Shown one piece after another: positions 26,485 to 36,300 of a DNA stretch of 45,833 nt. Source of the stretch: Pseudomonadota bacterium (GTDB lineage Bacteria > Myxococcota_A > Bradymonadia > UBA4248). The notes under the pieces are model-generated. The model saw only the letters and a list, made by a program, of their open reading frames with translations. It made no database searches and was not told where the DNA came from. Where the stretch lies: NCBI GenBank assembly GCA_017441205.1, contig JAFRYG010000118.1, positions 1-45,833 on the forward strand. The letters are read 5' to 3'. A program made the position numbers and the translations under genes. How positions within the stretch are numbered: the first letter of the stretch is position 1; each line of letters starts with the position of its first letter.

Positions 26485-28095
26485 ATGACATTTACCCGTA
26501 AACTTCTCACTCTTTCTGCCATTACAGCCCTTTCACTGAGCCTCGCCGCATGCGGCGACGACGGTGACAGCAGCAGCAATAATAACAACAATAATGGCGG
26601 CAACGATACCACCACCCAGACACCTCAGGATGGAACAACATGTACTGCTGCAGACGCCAAATGCATCGGCAACATTGCCATCACATGCAATAACGGCAAA
26701 TCCGAAAAAATTGACTGCCAGAAAGAAGGCAAAATCTGCGACCAAGCCACAGCCACCTGCAAGGTTAGCAATGAACCGCAGACCCCGCCCCCAACCGGTG
26801 AATGCACCAAAGGTACATTTAAATGTGATGGCAATACCCTAATGGGTTGCCCGGAGAATACGTGGACAGAAGTTCAGAAATGCGCAGACGGCAAAACCTG
26901 CAATGAAGCCGAAGGGAAATGCGATGAACCCGCCGGTCCCGTCTCTGGTGTTTGCGATCCAGCCAAATTCCAATCGACCTGCCCGAAGAAAGATTCTCAC
27001 ACCATCTGCGATGGCGGCCAGATTAAGACCGAAACATGCCCTGGAGACAAACCTGTTTGTAGCGACGGTCAATGCGTAGCCTGCAAAGCCGGTGAAAAGC
27101 AATGTGGTGAAAAAGGTGTCGAAACCTGCGAAGCCGGTGGTTGGAAACTGACGCAGGAATGCAAGGATCCGACGCCGAAGTGCAGTGGCGATTCATTCAC
27201 CTGTGTGGCCGAAGGCACAGCTCCCGCTGACGATAAAGGCATCGGCGCCAAATGTTCCTGCACCGATCCCGACTGCAAAATCACAATTACCGGCAAAGAA
27301 CTCTATGCTGCATTGAATTCAGAAGATTTGGAAAAGATGGGGGATGTTGGCAAATTAATCAGTATCTTTAAACCAGGTGTTGAGATTGATCTTAATATCA
27401 AGACTCTTCTCGATGGTCTCAATAATGATAACGTCAAAGTTGAGGCCCCATACTTCTTCTCGGATAAGGTCGTTGGCTGCAGTGATATCAAAGTCGATGG
27501 CATGGCTACAGGTTGTCTGCATGACGCCACTATTACATTTGCTGGGCTTGATTCCCTTGTTAAAACTGTCCTTGATGCCCTATCAAAAGCCGGCTTCGTG
27601 GATGAAAAAATGACAAAATCATTGAACGATGTTCTGGCGAATGGCATTCCATTCAAATCCAAAGATGGCTACTGCCTGACTGCTGCAATCAACATCTCAG
27701 AGGCTGGCAGTGGTTTACTGCACCAATATGCACCGGGACTTATTAGCACAGACAAAACATCACTCGTCAATGCCAAACGCATCAATGTCGGCGATCATGC
27801 CAAAGCCCAGAATGCCAAATGCCCGGATGGCGCCGTCCGCTTCAGCTATACCGTCGATTATCCCGGCGAAGGTGCCTCAGGTGCGGAAGCCTTAATCGGC
27901 CAAATTAATGTCGGCTTCGATATGTGCCTGAAATCCTGCAATCAGGATTCGGATTGCCGCGATGGCTATGTCTGCTACGAAATTCCCAATGGCGTTCCCG
28001 AAGAAGGCAAGACCGTTCCTACACAGAAAGCCTGCTTTGATAATTCAACGATTAAGTACTTTACAGACATGACCAACGCATTCAAAAAAGAATAA
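26485..28095 (+). CDS. Cys-rich lipoprotein with four N-terminal Cys repeats
   Basis: The 536-residue product starts at ATG 26485 after AAAGGA. The lipoprotein signal ends LSLAAC (Cys 23) and an Asn/Gly/Ser tract follows. Four repeats of about 40 residues follow, each with six Cys on the plan C-x(7)-C-x(6)-C-x(8)-C-x(6)-C-x(5)-C (for instance KCIGNIAITCNNGKSEKIDC and CDGNTLMGCPENTW). The C-terminal half begins GAKCSCTDPDC and ends with KSCNQDSDCRDGYVC, the domain shared with the preceding lipoprotein. Such Cys repeats are typical of surface or stalk proteins. Function is unknown. Confidence 0.85.
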   Translation: MTFTRKLLTLSAITALSLSLAACGDDGDSSSNNNNNNGGNDTTTQTPQDGTTCTAADAKCIGNIAITCNNGKSEKIDCQKEGKICDQATATCKVSNEPQTPPPTGECTKGTFKCDGNTLMGCPENTWTEVQKCADGKTCNEAEGKCDEPAGPVSGVCDPAKFQSTCPKKDSHTICDGGQIKTETCPGDKPVCSDGQCVACKAGEKQCGEKGVETCEAGGWKLTQECKDPTPKCSGDSFTCVAEGTAPADDKGIGAKCSCTDPDCKITITGKELYAALNSEDLEKMGDVGKLISIFKPGVEIDLNIKTLLDGLNNDNVKVEAPYFFSDKVVGCSDIKVDGMATGCLHDATITFAGLDSLVKTVLDALSKAGFVDEKMTKSLNDVLANGIPFKSKDGYCLTAAINISEAGSGLLHQYAPGLISTDKTSLVNAKRINVGDHAKAQNAKCPDGAVRFSYTVDYPGEGASGAEALIGQINVGFDMCLKSCNQDSDCRDGYVCYEIPNGVPEEGKTVPTQKACFDNSTIKYFTDMTNAFKKE

Positions 28096-28151
28096 TCGTC
28101 ACCCATGCTTTTGTGGGGGAACGCATTCCCTCACTCAAAATGCGCATTTGT

Positions 28152-28185
28152 AAAAAGCCAGTACCTTTCGGTGCTGGCTTTTTTT
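28152..28185 (+). terminator. Rho-independent terminator after the Cys-repeat lipoprotein
   Basis: AGCCAGTACC pairs with GGTGCTGGCT (one G-U pair) around the loop tttc and is followed by T7. The upstream A-run makes it potentially bidirectional, which would also serve the convergent coaE. Confidence 0.9.
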
Positions 28186-28268
28186 ATTTGTCTTTTTGTG
28201 GAACGTTTCAGCACATCTTCTGAAATGCTGCGCATTTCGTGAGGATGACCAACCGTTTGGTGCTGCTT

Positions 28269-28862
28269 TTATATATTCGAAAATATATGTTCCGTCTGAC
28301 GGCGCAGGGATTCGAGAGTCGATGTATTATAGATAATGCTGTCGGCGCGCCGGCTGCGCTGTTCATCCGTCATCTGAGCCTGAATGCGCGCCAGAATCTG
28401 TCGTTCCGGCAGTTGATCGCGCGCCTGGATGCGCTGAATCCGAACATCCAGAGGACACAATACGACGACATTCCAGTCCGTCAGTACATCCCAACGGGCT
28501 TCGAACAGCAGGGGCGCATCCAGAATGCAGGGGTTGGATGCCCGTTCGATTGCATTTTGGGCTTCGGTATAAAGCGCCGACTGCATAATCTGATTGAGCA
28601 TCTGTCGGGATTCTTCGCTGGAAAAAGCGAGTTTTGCCAATTCCCCGCGCTGAACAACAGGCCCTTCGGGTGTATCCACGATGGCCTGTCCCCCGAAGCA
28701 TTCCAGGATCTTCCGGCATACAGCCGGATCCCTGTGGACGCGCCTCGTCAGCAAATCAGCATCGATAACCGGGAACCCCATATTTTTCAGGAAACCAGAG
28801 ACCGTCGATTTGCCGCATCCCATGCCGCCGGTAAGACCGATGATATTTTTGGGAGATTTCAT
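28269..28862 (-). CDS. coaE: Dephospho-CoA kinase
   Basis: This enzyme performs the last step of coenzyme A synthesis, phosphorylating the 3'-OH of dephospho-CoA with ATP. The 197-residue product has the P-loop GLTGGMGCGKST at residues 8-19, the CoA-binding VIDADLLTRRVH, and the lid region with the conserved D and R (QARDQLPERQILARIQAQM). I chose ATG 28862 because family members start 6-8 residues before the P-loop. The frame continues to 28925 with a TTG start, and the ribosome-binding site at 28862 is weak, so the start is less certain than the gene. Confidence 0.93.
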   Translation of the reverse strand: MKSPKNIIGLTGGMGCGKSTVSGFLKNMGFPVIDADLLTRRVHRDPAVCRKILECFGGQAIVDTPEGPVVQRGELAKLAFSSEESRQMLNQIMQSALYTEAQNAIERASNPCILDAPLLFEARWDVLTDWNVVVLCPLDVRIQRIQARDQLPERQILARIQAQMTDEQRSRRADSIIYNTSTLESLRRQTEHIFSNI

Positions 28863-29009
28863 ATTTATTGCCAGCAGAAAATTCCTGCCCTCCGTTTGGA
28901 TATCGTCTCCACACGCGTTAATCAAAATCTATATTAATAAAAAACAGCTATGTACGCCAATCGTATTGGAGCCAGCTTTGAGCTTTGGCAATACAAAGCC
29001 TAAAAAAAA

Positions 29010-29077
29010 GCGCTTTGCGTATTGGCGACAGACAATAGCAAAGCGCCGCAGGGCGTATTGGCGCGAGCCAATAGCCC
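29010..29077 (+). repeat. Bulged-G hairpin cluster D (two units)
   Basis: Unit one (29010-29046) has arms GCGCTTTGC-G-TATTG and CAATA-GCAAAGCGC, a 14-bp stem with exactly one unpaired G. Unit two (29051-29077) is GGGC-G-TATTGGC, gcga, GCCAATA-GCCC, an 11-bp stem with the same unpaired G. These are the cleanest examples of the family. They fill the gap between coaE and the membrane protein gene, both leftward. Confidence 0.93.
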
Positions 29078-29096
29078 GCGCACCAAAAGATAAAAA

Positions 29097-30221
29097 CTAT
29101 TTGTCAGCTTCGACCTGAACGTCATCTGCAGGTTCAGCGGGAGATTCCGGAACTTCCGGGGCGACAGAATCATCGGAACCGGATGATTCCTGCATGGATT
29201 CATCTTCAGGTGTTTCGTCGGATTCAGCGACTTCCTCGGGCAAAGCAGCGGCCTCTTTTTTGGCCTTTTTGGCTGCTTTTTTGGCTGCACTTTCGGCCTT
29301 ATCGGCATCATCTTCGGCCTTTTCCGAAATCTTTTCGGCATTTTTGCGAAGCTTGGCGTAGCCTTTTGACCAGCTGTCGAGCTTGACGTAGTTCTTTTGC
29401 TCGATTTTGGCTTCATCGGAAATGGCGAGGAAATCGCAGACGATTTTGGTCAGAACATACGAATCGAGGAAAGCGATTTTGACCGTCAGGGTAATGAGGA
29501 TCGAAGCAGCCAGCCAGGGGAGGATGCTGCCGATGCTGCTGAAGATGGCGATTCCCGGCGTGAAGATAATCGCAAAGACGAGCAGGCAGAATACGATGTG
29601 CATGATGCTGAGTCGAAAAGCCTTTTTCGAAAACGAAGACCAGTCCTGAATCAGAATGGTCAGGGCATCCACGCATGCCGCTGTGATTTCATAGTCATTG
29701 CGGCGAAGAGCGTATGCGATGCAGCATTCATCGGCGCAGCGGCGAGCAGGAGTACTGATGATATGCTTAATCCACCGTCCGGAACCGAGTTCGGGGGTAT
29801 CCTTATCGAGAGAAAATCCGCGAGCGATGACGCGGGCGAGCTGGCGAACTGTCAGACCGATATCGCGGGAATAGGTGTAGAACTGGCGATTTCCGCCGAA
29901 GCGTTCACTGACGATATTTTTGGAGAACTGAATGGGATTTGGCGGTACATCTTCACCGCGCTGCGCGCGTTCTATGATTGCCAGATGTCCCATCTGAATA
30001 CTGTATCCGAGTTTCCCCATGATGACGTAATACACGACGACTGCGATCAGAAAAGCTGAGCAGCCGATGGCAATCGAAGTAGTGAGTTCGAAAGCCATAT
30101 TGGAAATGATCATCCATGTGATACCGCCAATAGCGAGGCAAACCAGCAGCGTAAGCAGGCCGATGCACAGTTTTATCCAGCTGAAGATGACAGTTTTTCG
30201 ATATATATAGAATGGTGACAT
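29097..30221 (-). CDS. Membrane protein with basic/acidic low-complexity tail, unknown
   Basis: The 374-residue product has four hydrophobic segments: two near the N-terminus (about residues 15-37 and 43-70) and two near the middle (about 205-230 and 232-255). The soluble stretch between them holds a Cys pair in ARRCADECCIAYALRR. The C-terminal 100 residues are a Lys/Ala/Glu coiled-coil-like region (ESAAKKAAKKAKKEAA) followed by an acidic Ser/Pro/Glu tail. AAGGG upstream supports ATG 30221. It lies 78 bp downstream of dnaK, separated from it by a terminator. I do not recognise a family. Confidence 0.75.
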   Translation of the reverse strand: MSPFYIYRKTVIFSWIKLCIGLLTLLVCLAIGGITWMIISNMAFELTTSIAIGCSAFLIAVVVYYVIMGKLGYSIQMGHLAIIERAQRGEDVPPNPIQFSKNIVSERFGGNRQFYTYSRDIGLTVRQLARVIARGFSLDKDTPELGSGRWIKHIISTPARRCADECCIAYALRRNDYEITAACVDALTILIQDWSSFSKKAFRLSIMHIVFCLLVFAIIFTPGIAIFSSIGSILPWLAASILITLTVKIAFLDSYVLTKIVCDFLAISDEAKIEQKNYVKLDSWSKGYAKLRKNAEKISEKAEDDADKAESAAKKAAKKAKKEAAALPEEVAESDETPEDESMQESSGSDDSVAPEVPESPAEPADDVQVEADK

Positions 30222-30252
30222 ATTTTCGACCCTTTATATACCTTTTATATAC

Positions 30253-30284
30253 AAAAAAGCCGACGTCCATGTAATGACGCCGGC
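30253..30284 (-). terminator. Rho-independent terminator after dnaK
   Basis: On the minus strand GCCGGCGTC pairs with GACGTCGGC (one mismatch) and is followed by TTTTTT. It ends the grpE-dnaK transcript 15 bp after the dnaK stop. Confidence 0.85.
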
Positions 30285-30298
30285 CGGAAACAATGGAC

Positions 30299-32128
30299 TC
30301 AGCTCATTGCCGCATAGGCGATTTCAGCAATTTTCTGAGCCATTTTTTCGAGTGCGACTTTTGTAGCTTCGACATCGTCGGTCAAAAGCAGCGTCGGATC
30401 GTTATCGAGATATTCCTTATGGCTGTCGAGTTCCTTCCGAATTGCGGCAGCATCTTCTTCGGAAAGATACGAACCGAGTTGTTTGAGGGATCGCTCAGCC
30501 ATATAGAGCAGACCTTTTGCTTCGTTTATTTTGTCGATGCGAACGTGGAGTTCGGCGTCTGCATTGCGTTGAGCATCGGCCTCGGCGATCATCTGATTGA
30601 TATCATCTTCGGACAGACCGCCGGAAGCTTCGATCTTAATCTTGGCTTCATTTCCGGTTGTTTTTTCGATGGCCGAAACGGAGACGATACCGGAGGCATC
30701 GATTTGGAACCGCACTTCGATTTTAGGCATTCCGCGGAGCAGCGGCGGCAATCCCCAGAGCTCGAATCTGGCGAGTGAGTGGTTTTCGGAGGCCATTGGG
30801 CGCTCGCCCTGGAGGACGTGGACATTGACCATCTCCTGATAATCGACGGTTGTGGAGAACTCCTCACATGCTTCGCACGGAATTGGCGTATTTCTTGGGA
30901 TGAGCGGCATGAACACTCCGCCCATGGTTTCGATACCGAGCGACAGCGGTGTAACGTCCATGAGCACGACTTCCTGGAGGTCACCGTTGAGGACGCCGGC
31001 CTGAATCGAAGCACCGACGCTGACGATTTCGTCGGGATTGACGTCAGTATTGATGGGGAGATTGAAGAACTGGCTTACGCGTTCGCGTACGAGCGGCATA
31101 CGGGACATACCGCCGACGAGAACGACCTGCGTAATATCCTTTGCAGTCAGATCGGCATCCTTAAGTGCCTGCTGGCAGAAGGGAATCGTCTTTTCGACGA
31201 GATGGCGCGTGAGATCCTCGAGTTCAGAACGCGTCATTGTACGCGAAAGATGGATGGGAACTCCGTCTTTCATGGCCAGGAATGGCAGATTAATTTCCGT
31301 TTCCTTGGCGATACTGAGTTCCTGTTTTGCGCATTCAGCAGCTTCCTTTACACGATACAGGGCTCCGATATCATTGTGCAAATCGATATTATTGTCGGCT
31401 TTGAATTCCTTAATCAGCATTTCGACGATGGCGTTGTCGAAGTCCTCACCGCCGAGGAAGGGATCGCCGAGTGTCGCCAAAACTTCATAAAGGCCATCAC
31501 CGAGGCGGAGGATAGAGATATCGAACGTACCGCCGCCGAGGTCATAGACCACGATTGTTTCCTGACGTTCTTCGCCGAATCCGTAACCGAGCGAAGCTGC
31601 TGTCGGTTCATTCAGAACGCGCAACACATCCAGGCCTGCAATTCTTCCGGCGTCGCGCGTTGCCTGACGCTGCGAATCATTAAAGTTTGCGGGCACGGTA
31701 ATGACGGCCTGATCGACTTTTTCACCGAGGAATTCTTCAGCAATTTCGCGCATGCGCGTCAGGATCATCGCCGAAATCTCCTGCGGACTGTAGATCTTGT
31801 CATTGACTTTAATCCCCGGAGTCTGGCTGTCGCCGGTACCCATGGGAACGATTTCGTAAGGAACGAGCGACTTGATTTGCTGTACTTCCGGGTCATCCAT
31901 CGTCCTGCCGATGAGCCGTTTTACCGCAGAGATCGTCATTTTCGGATTCTTGACGGCCTGTCTTTTGGCCATCTGACCGACGAATCGTTCGCCATTATTA
32001 TTGAAAGCAACGATAGATGGCGTCGTTCTTGAGCCTTCACGATTGGTAATGACAACGACATCATTGCCTTCCATAACGGAGACACAGGAATTTGTTGTGC
32101 CCAAATCGATTCCAATTACCTTCGACAT
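30299..32128 (-). CDS. dnaK: Molecular chaperone DnaK (Hsp70)
   Basis: Hsp70 binds exposed hydrophobic segments of client proteins in an ATP-dependent cycle with DnaJ and GrpE. ATG 32128 gives [21 protein letters not shown], the family start; an extra TTG codon upstream is not needed. The 609-residue product has the ATPase phosphate loops ([21 protein letters not shown]), the hinge [14 protein letters not shown] and a helical lid. The substrate-binding domain diverges from the E. coli type: [16 protein letters not shown] contains two Cys where the family has Lys/Ser. The C-terminus lacks the usual acidic EEVKD-like tail and ends AYAAMS. grpE lies 14 bp upstream; dnaJ is not in the window. Confidence 0.96.
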   Translation of the reverse strand: MSKVIGIDLGTTNSCVSVMEGNDVVVITNREGSRTTPSIVAFNNNGERFVGQMAKRQAVKNPKMTISAVKRLIGRTMDDPEVQQIKSLVPYEIVPMGTGDSQTPGIKVNDKIYSPQEISAMILTRMREIAEEFLGEKVDQAVITVPANFNDSQRQATRDAGRIAGLDVLRVLNEPTAASLGYGFGEERQETIVVYDLGGGTFDISILRLGDGLYEVLATLGDPFLGGEDFDNAIVEMLIKEFKADNNIDLHNDIGALYRVKEAAECAKQELSIAKETEINLPFLAMKDGVPIHLSRTMTRSELEDLTRHLVEKTIPFCQQALKDADLTAKDITQVVLVGGMSRMPLVRERVSQFFNLPINTDVNPDEIVSVGASIQAGVLNGDLQEVVLMDVTPLSLGIETMGGVFMPLIPRNTPIPCEACEEFSTTVDYQEMVNVHVLQGERPMASENHSLARFELWGLPPLLRGMPKIEVRFQIDASGIVSVSAIEKTTGNEAKIKIEASGGLSEDDINQMIAEADAQRNADAELHVRIDKINEAKGLLYMAERSLKQLGSYLSEEDAAAIRKELDSHKEYLDNDPTLLLTDDVEATKVALEKMAQKIAEIAYAAMS

Positions 32129-32142
32129 AATCAATTATCTCC

Positions 32143-33009
32143 CTAGGATTCCTCACCTTCATGCTGAGATACGACGACGAGTGCCGGACGCAGAACATGA
32201 TCATGCATCATGTATCCTTTAAGATGTTCCTGAACGATCAGATTGTGTGGTTTTTCGGGGTCAATGACTCGCTGAAGAACATCATGATAGACAGGATCAA
32301 ATGTTTCACCAAGACTTCCAAAAGGAACACAGCCATGTTTTGCCAGAGCAGCAAGATAGAGTTTGCTGGTCATTTCGACGCCCTGCACCAGCTGTTCATA
32401 ATCGTTCTGCTGACGAGCATGAACCAGAGCGCGTTCGAGGTTATCCATAACCGGCAAAAACCCCGTTACGATGCGTTCTTCGGCCTGATTGCGCATCAAT
32501 TCCTGATCGCGGGCGACACGTTTCCGATAGTTATCAAAATCTGCACTTACGCGTATGAGCTTGTCATTAAACTGTTTTTGGACAGCATACATCTGGTCGA
32601 TTTCTTTTTGCAAATCATCGGATTTTTGCCTGGCTTCAGCAAGAGCAGCTGTAAGTTCCGACACTTTCTGAGCCAAATCCCCGGACTCTTCATCGCCTGA
32701 AAGTGTATCCCGGGATTCGTCTGAACTTTTATTATCTGTTTCCAGTGTCTGAAGCTTAATATCGGATGTCAGTTTATTACTGTCCGAACTCTCCATTGCA
32801 TCGAGGGAAGACAAAGACAAATCGATACTGAATTCTTCATCATCCCCCATCAGGGAAGCGATGTCGTCAGAAAGAGCATTAGATTCTTTTCCAGAATCAG
32901 GTCGGGAAGGTTCGGGAGTCTTATCACTCTCCCTATTACCCGACGGCCGCGCCTCAATTGCGTTGACAGCATTGAGAGCAGCTTCCATTAAATCATCGTG
33001 TTGAGCCAT
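32143..33009 (-). CDS. grpE: GrpE nucleotide-exchange factor with long acidic N-terminal extension
   Basis: GrpE is a dimer that releases ADP from DnaK. The 288-residue product has the GrpE core in the last 170 residues: a long coiled coil (QKVSELTAALAEARQKSDDLQ), RVSADFDNYRKRVARDQ, FLPVMDNLERAL, and the beta-domain with FDPVYHDVLQRV. Typical GrpE has about 180-200 residues; here about 110 residues of acidic, Ser-rich sequence come first. The start at ATG 33009 has a weak ribosome-binding site. It is followed by dnaK 14 bp later, so the two form an operon. Confidence 0.94.
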   Translation of the reverse strand: MAQHDDLMEAALNAVNAIEARPSGNRESDKTPEPSRPDSGKESNALSDDIASLMGDDEEFSIDLSLSSLDAMESSDSNKLTSDIKLQTLETDNKSSDESRDTLSGDEESGDLAQKVSELTAALAEARQKSDDLQKEIDQMYAVQKQFNDKLIRVSADFDNYRKRVARDQELMRNQAEERIVTGFLPVMDNLERALVHARQQNDYEQLVQGVEMTSKLYLAALAKHGCVPFGSLGETFDPVYHDVLQRVIDPEKPHNLIVQEHLKGYMMHDHVLRPALVVVSQHEGEES

Positions 33010-33044
33010 ATTGACTTGATTACCGGATGGTATGAAATAAAAAA

Positions 33045-33075
33045 GCAGGGGATACGCCATTCCCCTTAAATCAAG
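33045..33075 (-). promoter_or_regulatory. Possible heat-shock-type promoter or operator before grpE
   Basis: On the minus strand CTTGATT (33075-33069) lies 17 bp before CCCC (33051-33048), reminiscent of a sigma-32 promoter (CTTGAAA ... CCCCAT) but with a long spacer and a poor -10. The -10 region overlaps a perfect 6-bp inverted repeat AGGGGA (33047-33052) / TCCCCT (33061-33066). I saw no CIRCE element. It might instead be a simple hairpin. Confidence 0.35.
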
Positions 33076-33223
33076 TGCAGCATATACACCAGAAGTCAAT
33101 GATATGCAATTTGTGGATACATCATGTCGGGGCTGCAATATTTACATCTGACATGGATAATTGAAAAATGTCGGAGTATTTCGAATGGCATTCCCGGACT
33201 GCGACATCTATCTGGAGTAAAAT

Positions 33224-33249
33224 ATATGCCGGCAATCATGCCGGCATAT
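33224..33249 (-). terminator. Perfect 11-bp inverted repeat after the large lipoprotein
   Basis: ATATGCCGGCA (33224-33234) pairs perfectly with TGCCGGCATAT (33239-33249) around a 4-nt loop. It sits 57 bp after the stop of the 1003-residue lipoprotein. The following minus-strand sequence is ATTTTAC, a weak T-run, so this is probably its terminator. An operator role is possible because of its symmetry. Confidence 0.6.
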
Positions 33250-33306
33250 CATATTATTTATGACCAAATCAGGACTTATCCAATACTGAACAAATACATC
33301 GAATGA

Positions 33307-36300
33307 TCATTCACATACGGGTTTGGCAAATCCAGCCATATCCGATGTTTTGTCCAAATCCATGCGTTCCTGCAACGAAACGGAAGTGCGGCCGGACCAT
33401 GGACGATGATCTGATGACTTGAGTTTTCCGTGTGTATATCCCTCAGACAGAGCCTTACGGAAACCTTCAAAGTCGAAGTAATCGATCTTGACGCCGCCGC
33501 AGCTAATCTGAAGTGTATCAATCGCCGGATAATTCAGGAACAGATTATTGATGAGCTTATTGTTGGAATCGTATCCGCCCAAAACGACGTCACAGTCGTC
33601 ACCGAATATATCTTTGTACTCAGTTTCGCTTCCTATCGGCTCGCTGCAGATGACCAGTGGTTTGCATAAATCCAGATCATAGCTGCTCGCCCCCGCAGGA
33701 GCCTTGGCAATTTCAAGGAAGCTGTAATACGTCGCACCATCGACAGCAAAACTCCCTTTTTCGTTTAATACCGAAAGGTTGCAGGCACCGATATCAATGG
33801 ATTCCGGCCCATAATTATTGATGCTGATAGCAACACCGATGGGTTTTCCATTCTCGTCCTTTTTGACAATATACTCGTCGAATACCAGATTGAACCCAGG
33901 AACGCATGCAGCATTGTCGACAGCACATGTTTCGAGGCACGAAGCCCTGTTTTTGTCATACGTCGTCCTGGATGAACACTTAGCTTCGGCAGCAGCATGA
34001 TCGATGGAAGTTCCGTCACAGGCTTCTCCCGCATCCAGTTTGCCGTTTCCACATGCCAATTCACATGCTTTATCCGTTATGATGCCGGCACATTTGGTAT
34101 CACAGCTCCATTCTGGTTTGTCCACAGGGATATAGTTTTTGGGACATACTTTGGCGGTTTCGGGGATATCCGTACCATCACAGACTTCACCGCTATCCAC
34201 ACGGTTATTGCCGCATGCGAACTCGCAGGCCTTAAACGTATCGATTGCGAGACATGATTTATCGCATTTCCAGACCGGTTTATCCAATAGTACCATATTT
34301 TTGGGGCACACTTTTGCTTCTTCCGGAATCAGAGTTCCATCACACACTTCCTTGCCATCCACAGAACCATTGCCGCAGGTTTCCGGAACAGCAGCACAGG
34401 CAGAAGCCGTATCCAGCATGTTGCAGGAACACATAACCTTGCTGCGATCATAAACGACTTCTCCCGGGTACTCACACACCAAAGCGTCCTCGACAAACGA
34501 ACTGCCGTCACAGACTTCACTGGCCGACAAAACGCCATCACCGCAGGTACCGCCATTATCATCGTACGAAACGACCAGCGTATTGCGTTTGTCCGGATCA
34601 TAAACGGCATATTCACTTTCGGATATCATGCCTTTGGGACCGCAGAAAATTCTGGTGCCGCCGCTGCCCATACCAATAGCAGCATCCAAAACATACGTAC
34701 CGGCTTCGTAATCCAGGAACCCCTCATAGGTATCCCAGTTTCTGAACTTTCCGATATACCGGTCAACCCCATTTGAATTGGTCCAGTTGGGATCAGCCTC
34801 CGCATTGATGAGATGAATGATCTCTTCTTTTACCTTATTTTCTGCGACCTTCCCGGTTACAAACTGAATCTGCATATCCGGGTTAATATCTGTCTTATTG
34901 GTTATATCGGTTTGACCTGGGATTTTAATTTCGAGAGCAAGATCAATATACTGACTGCGTTCGGTCAATGTGTTGCGGCTCACGGTATAAGTACAGCTTT
35001 CGATCGTTGCATCTATGCTGCTGCAGTGAGACCCCAGACCATAAGTGGGTGCATAAGTTGTAAAGGAATCGATATACCAGCCGTTTCCGAGCAAAGCATT
35101 TTCGGATTCCGTTACCGGTTCCGCATCACAAAGACGTACAAAATCGACCGCATAATTCTGAACTGCCGCAATAAATGAATTCAGATTGAACAGATCGACG
35201 ATCTTGTTCCCGCATACGAGGCCCAGAAAAGCCATGCCCTTCATGTTTTCCAAAATACCGTCTTCCGAAATCGTCGCATTGCAAACGCCTTCGAAATGAT
35301 CGGGCCCTGCCTGGGAACAGATGACAGTGCTTTCCATCGCCTTAAGGCTGGACAATCCAAGAGATGCCAAAGAATACGTCTTTTCACTTCCGGATTCAGA
35401 AAACAAAGCGAGGGAACATGAGGCAAGATCCAAAGAAACCTTGCTCATGTTTGTCAGTTCGACAGCCAATCCATCGAATGCCACCGACGTTTCGGAAACC
35501 TGAAAATGAGGAACGACCTCAGAAATCAACAATCCAACATCGTTCGCTATTCTGGGAACACAGGCAGATTCTATCTGGCAATTCTGATTGCAGACAGCTT
35601 TCGTTACATCCAGTTTTTCATCCTTGCCACACTGAATGGCATTGAGAGCATCTTCAGAGAATGCCTCTCCGTCGCATTCCTCACCTCCATTGAGGACGCC
35701 ATTACCGCACGATACGAACGGCGCAAACTCGCAGGCATTCCGAACATCCACGAGTCTGCAGGAATCCAGACACTTAAAGGAGGGATTGTCCATGAGTTTC
35801 ATATTAACCGGACATTGTTTTGCATCCTCTCGAACGAGTTCTCCATCGCAAAGTTCCCCCTCATCCAACTGGCCATTGCCACAGTTTTCCGGGAACCAAT
35901 CCGGCTTATTCTGAGGATTGACGACAGGTGGATTATTTCCCGGAATGAGTGACGGACAGACACCGTTATCGACAATCCGGCAATTCAGACACTGGAGTTT
36001 GGACATATCGGGATTGGTACAACCAGCCATGACCGGTGGTATCGTCCCGTCACACTGTTCCTCGCCTTCGATGACACCATTTCCACACGAGGAAGCACAG
36101 GCTTTTGACGCATCCAGGGAGCACTTGGCTGTGCACCCCAAAAGCATCTTATTCGGGGTCATCCCATTGGAACATACCACATGAAGTTCACTGGCAAACA
36201 ATGAACCATCGCAAATCTCGTCACTTTCCAGCACACCATTGCCGCAGGTATACTCTGCTTTTTCATTGCATCCCGACAGGAGCAAAACAGCGAGACAAAT

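Noticed and set aside
30299..32128. DnaK as an HscA-type specialised Hsp70
   Set aside because: It directly follows grpE and no Fe-S assembly genes are near, so ordinary DnaK is more likely despite divergence in the substrate domain.
33010..33306. CIRCE or HrcA site before grpE
   Set aside because: No TTAGCACTC-N9-GAGTGCTAA-like sequence is present; only the weak sigma-32-like boxes are noted.
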